Source: Pirellulales bacterium (lineage in GTDB: Bacteria; Planctomycetota; Planctomycetia; Pirellulales; JADZDJ01). Taken from it: a stretch of 33,157 nucleotides of DNA. Position 1 is the first letter of the stretch, and each line of letters starts with the position of its first letter. The DNA is taken from NCBI GenBank assembly GCA_035499655.1, contig DATJYL010000180.1, positions 1 to 33,157 on the forward strand, written 5' to 3'. Below the pieces are notes generated by a model, which had not been told where the DNA came from, did no database searches, and saw only the letters and a program-made list of their open reading frames with translations. The position numbers and the translations under genes are program-made. Shown one piece after another: positions 32,851 to 33,157 of the stretch.

Positions 32851-32879
32851 GTGACGCTTCCGACGTAAACCCTTATACT
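32851..32879 (+). promoter_or_regulatory. Element-borne promoter of the reconstituted tRNA-His
   Basis: GTGACG at 32851-32856, 17-bp spacer, TATACT at 32874-32879, about 11 bp before the tRNA. The sequence differs from the native promoter at 18424-18452 but keeps the spacing. Because it is inside the element, the tRNA is now expressed from foreign DNA. Confidence 0.55.
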
Positions 32880-32889
32880 GTCGGTATAT

Positions 32890-32964
32890 GGTGGCTATAG
32901 CTCAGTTGGTTAGAGCACCAGATTGTGGATCTGGGGGTCACGGGTTCGAGTCCCGTTAGCCACC
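32890..32964 (+). tRNA. tRNA-His (anticodon GTG), intact; right attachment site
   Basis: GTGGCTA pairs with TAGCCAC; the D-arm, CCAGA/TCTGG anticodon stem, loop TTGTGGA with anticodon GTG, and a T-arm with GTTCGAG follow. The G at 32890 is the encoded -1 base and faces the C at 32964, both tRNA-His identity elements. The first 40 bases belong to the repeat shared with the left end. Confidence 0.97.
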
Positions 32965-33002
32965 CTGTACATAACATTTAGCCGAAACGCAACTTACGTT
33001 AC

Positions 33003-33065
33003 CTGTCGATGTTCGACAGTGCGGCCCGAAACGATCCGAGAAGCCGGTAGACTACCGGAATCGGA
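33003..33065. promoter_or_regulatory. Two inverted repeats between tRNA-His and the second integrase
   Basis: CTGTCGA-TGT-TCGACAG at 33003-33019, and CCGGTAG-A-CTACCGG at 33044-33058 nested inside TCCGA...TCGGA (33035-33065). The second lies 20 bp before the start at 33086 and is a candidate operator or terminator hairpin. Confidence 0.4.
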
Positions 33066-33085
33066 CCCCTTGGGAGAACCGCACC

Positions 33086-33157
33086 ATGTCGAAGCCCGCC
33101 CCAGTACGCATTCCTTCGTATCGTCGCCACAAACCCACTGAGCAAGCCGTCGTCACT
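33086..33157 (+). CDS. Second integrase, N-terminal 24 residues (partial)
   Basis: The sequence runs off the right edge without a stop. MSKPAPVRIPSYRRHKPTEQ and the following AVVT match the characteristic N-terminus of a planctomycete group of tyrosine recombinases (SYRxHKPxxQAVVT). GGGAG lies upstream at a suitable distance. It is unrelated at its start to the integrase at 31754, so a second element or remnant probably begins here. Confidence 0.6.
   Translation, partial: MSKPAPVRIPSYRRHKPTEQAVVT

Larger units (their letters stand above)
18469..32929. mobile_element. Integrative element in tRNA-His, about 14.4 kb, satellite-like
   Basis: The borders are the 40-bp direct repeats at 18469-18508 and 32890-32929. 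A tyrosine recombinase (31754-32776) sits next to the right border and an excisionase-like gene converges with it. The content is an integrase, excisionase, serine recombinase, P4/D5-type helicase, P-loop ATPase, small DNA-binding proteins and many short unknowns. I see no capsid, portal, large terminase, tail, relaxase or type IV secretion genes. Shared Int-arm-like motifs at both ends (CTGCACGAWT, CTGCATTT, GCAAATG) support the limits. A phage-satellite-like or replicative integrative element is inferred. Confidence 0.88.

Noticed and set aside
18469-32929. CRISPR array or toxin-antitoxin pair
   Set aside because: No regularly spaced identical repeats were seen, and no recognisable toxin or antitoxin family among the small genes.
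32923-33141. Open frame across the tRNA-His
   Set aside because: It starts inside the tRNA anticodon region and overlaps the better-supported second integrase start in another frame.

Overview
The window looks like a planctomycete chromosome (Pirellulales-like). This is inferred from the beta-ketoacyl synthase family members, a GyrA with an [13 protein letters not shown] catalytic segment, the codon style and the integrase type. It has two parts. Positions 1-18468 are ordinary chromosome. Positions 18469-32929 are an integrated mobile element of about 14.4 kb, followed by an intact tRNA-His and the first codons of a second, different integrase at the right edge.

Chromosomal part, left to right: the start of an FkbM-type methyltransferase (minus strand, cut by the window edge); a GNAT-like acyltransferase; a beta-ketoacyl synthase homologue whose catalytic Cys is replaced by Asp; an extended SDR (minus); a PadR regulator overlapping a four-helix membrane protein, with a candidate operator in front; gyrA behind a dyad-rich promoter; UDP-glucose 6-dehydrogenase; a second beta-ketoacyl synthase with an intact Cys; murD (minus); uvrA; a small protein resembling a glycoside hydrolase family 2 fragment; and a ThiF/MoeB-type E1-like enzyme. 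Several neighbours are tightly packed: the KAS and murD stop codons overlap, murD and uvrA diverge, and padR overlaps its partner.

Element part: a tyrosine recombinase has integrated the element inside tRNA-His. Both ends carry the same 40 bp (the 5' half of the tRNA up to the anticodon loop). The left copy is a truncated tRNA behind what looks like the native promoter. The right copy is fused to the chromosomal 3' half, so the working tRNA now sits behind a promoter supplied by the element. The left arm carries an unknown protein with a C-terminal tail resembling AcrVA2 anti-CRISPR proteins. It is followed by a minus-strand cluster (PLD-type nuclease, small hypotheticals, two similar micro membrane peptides) divergent from a small HTH gene coupled to a 51-residue membrane protein, and then a small serine recombinase. 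The centre has an AT-rich tract framed by a 21-bp inverted repeat built of paired TGTCACG iterons (candidate origin). It is followed by an overlapping replication operon: a winged-helix-like protein, a D5/P4-type SF3 helicase, a Cys-rich protein and a P-loop ATPase. The right part is a series of small co-directional genes separated by long-loop hairpins with similar GGCGGC stems, including a coiled-coil protein reminiscent of a phage scaffold. It ends with an excisionase-like gene convergent with the integrase.

No capsid, portal, large terminase, tail or conjugation genes are visible. Size, integrase plus excisionase, P4-type helicase with an adjacent iteron region, and the lack of virion genes together suggest a phage-satellite-like or replicative integrative element. 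That classification is inference. All names rest on reading the sequence; no database search was run.
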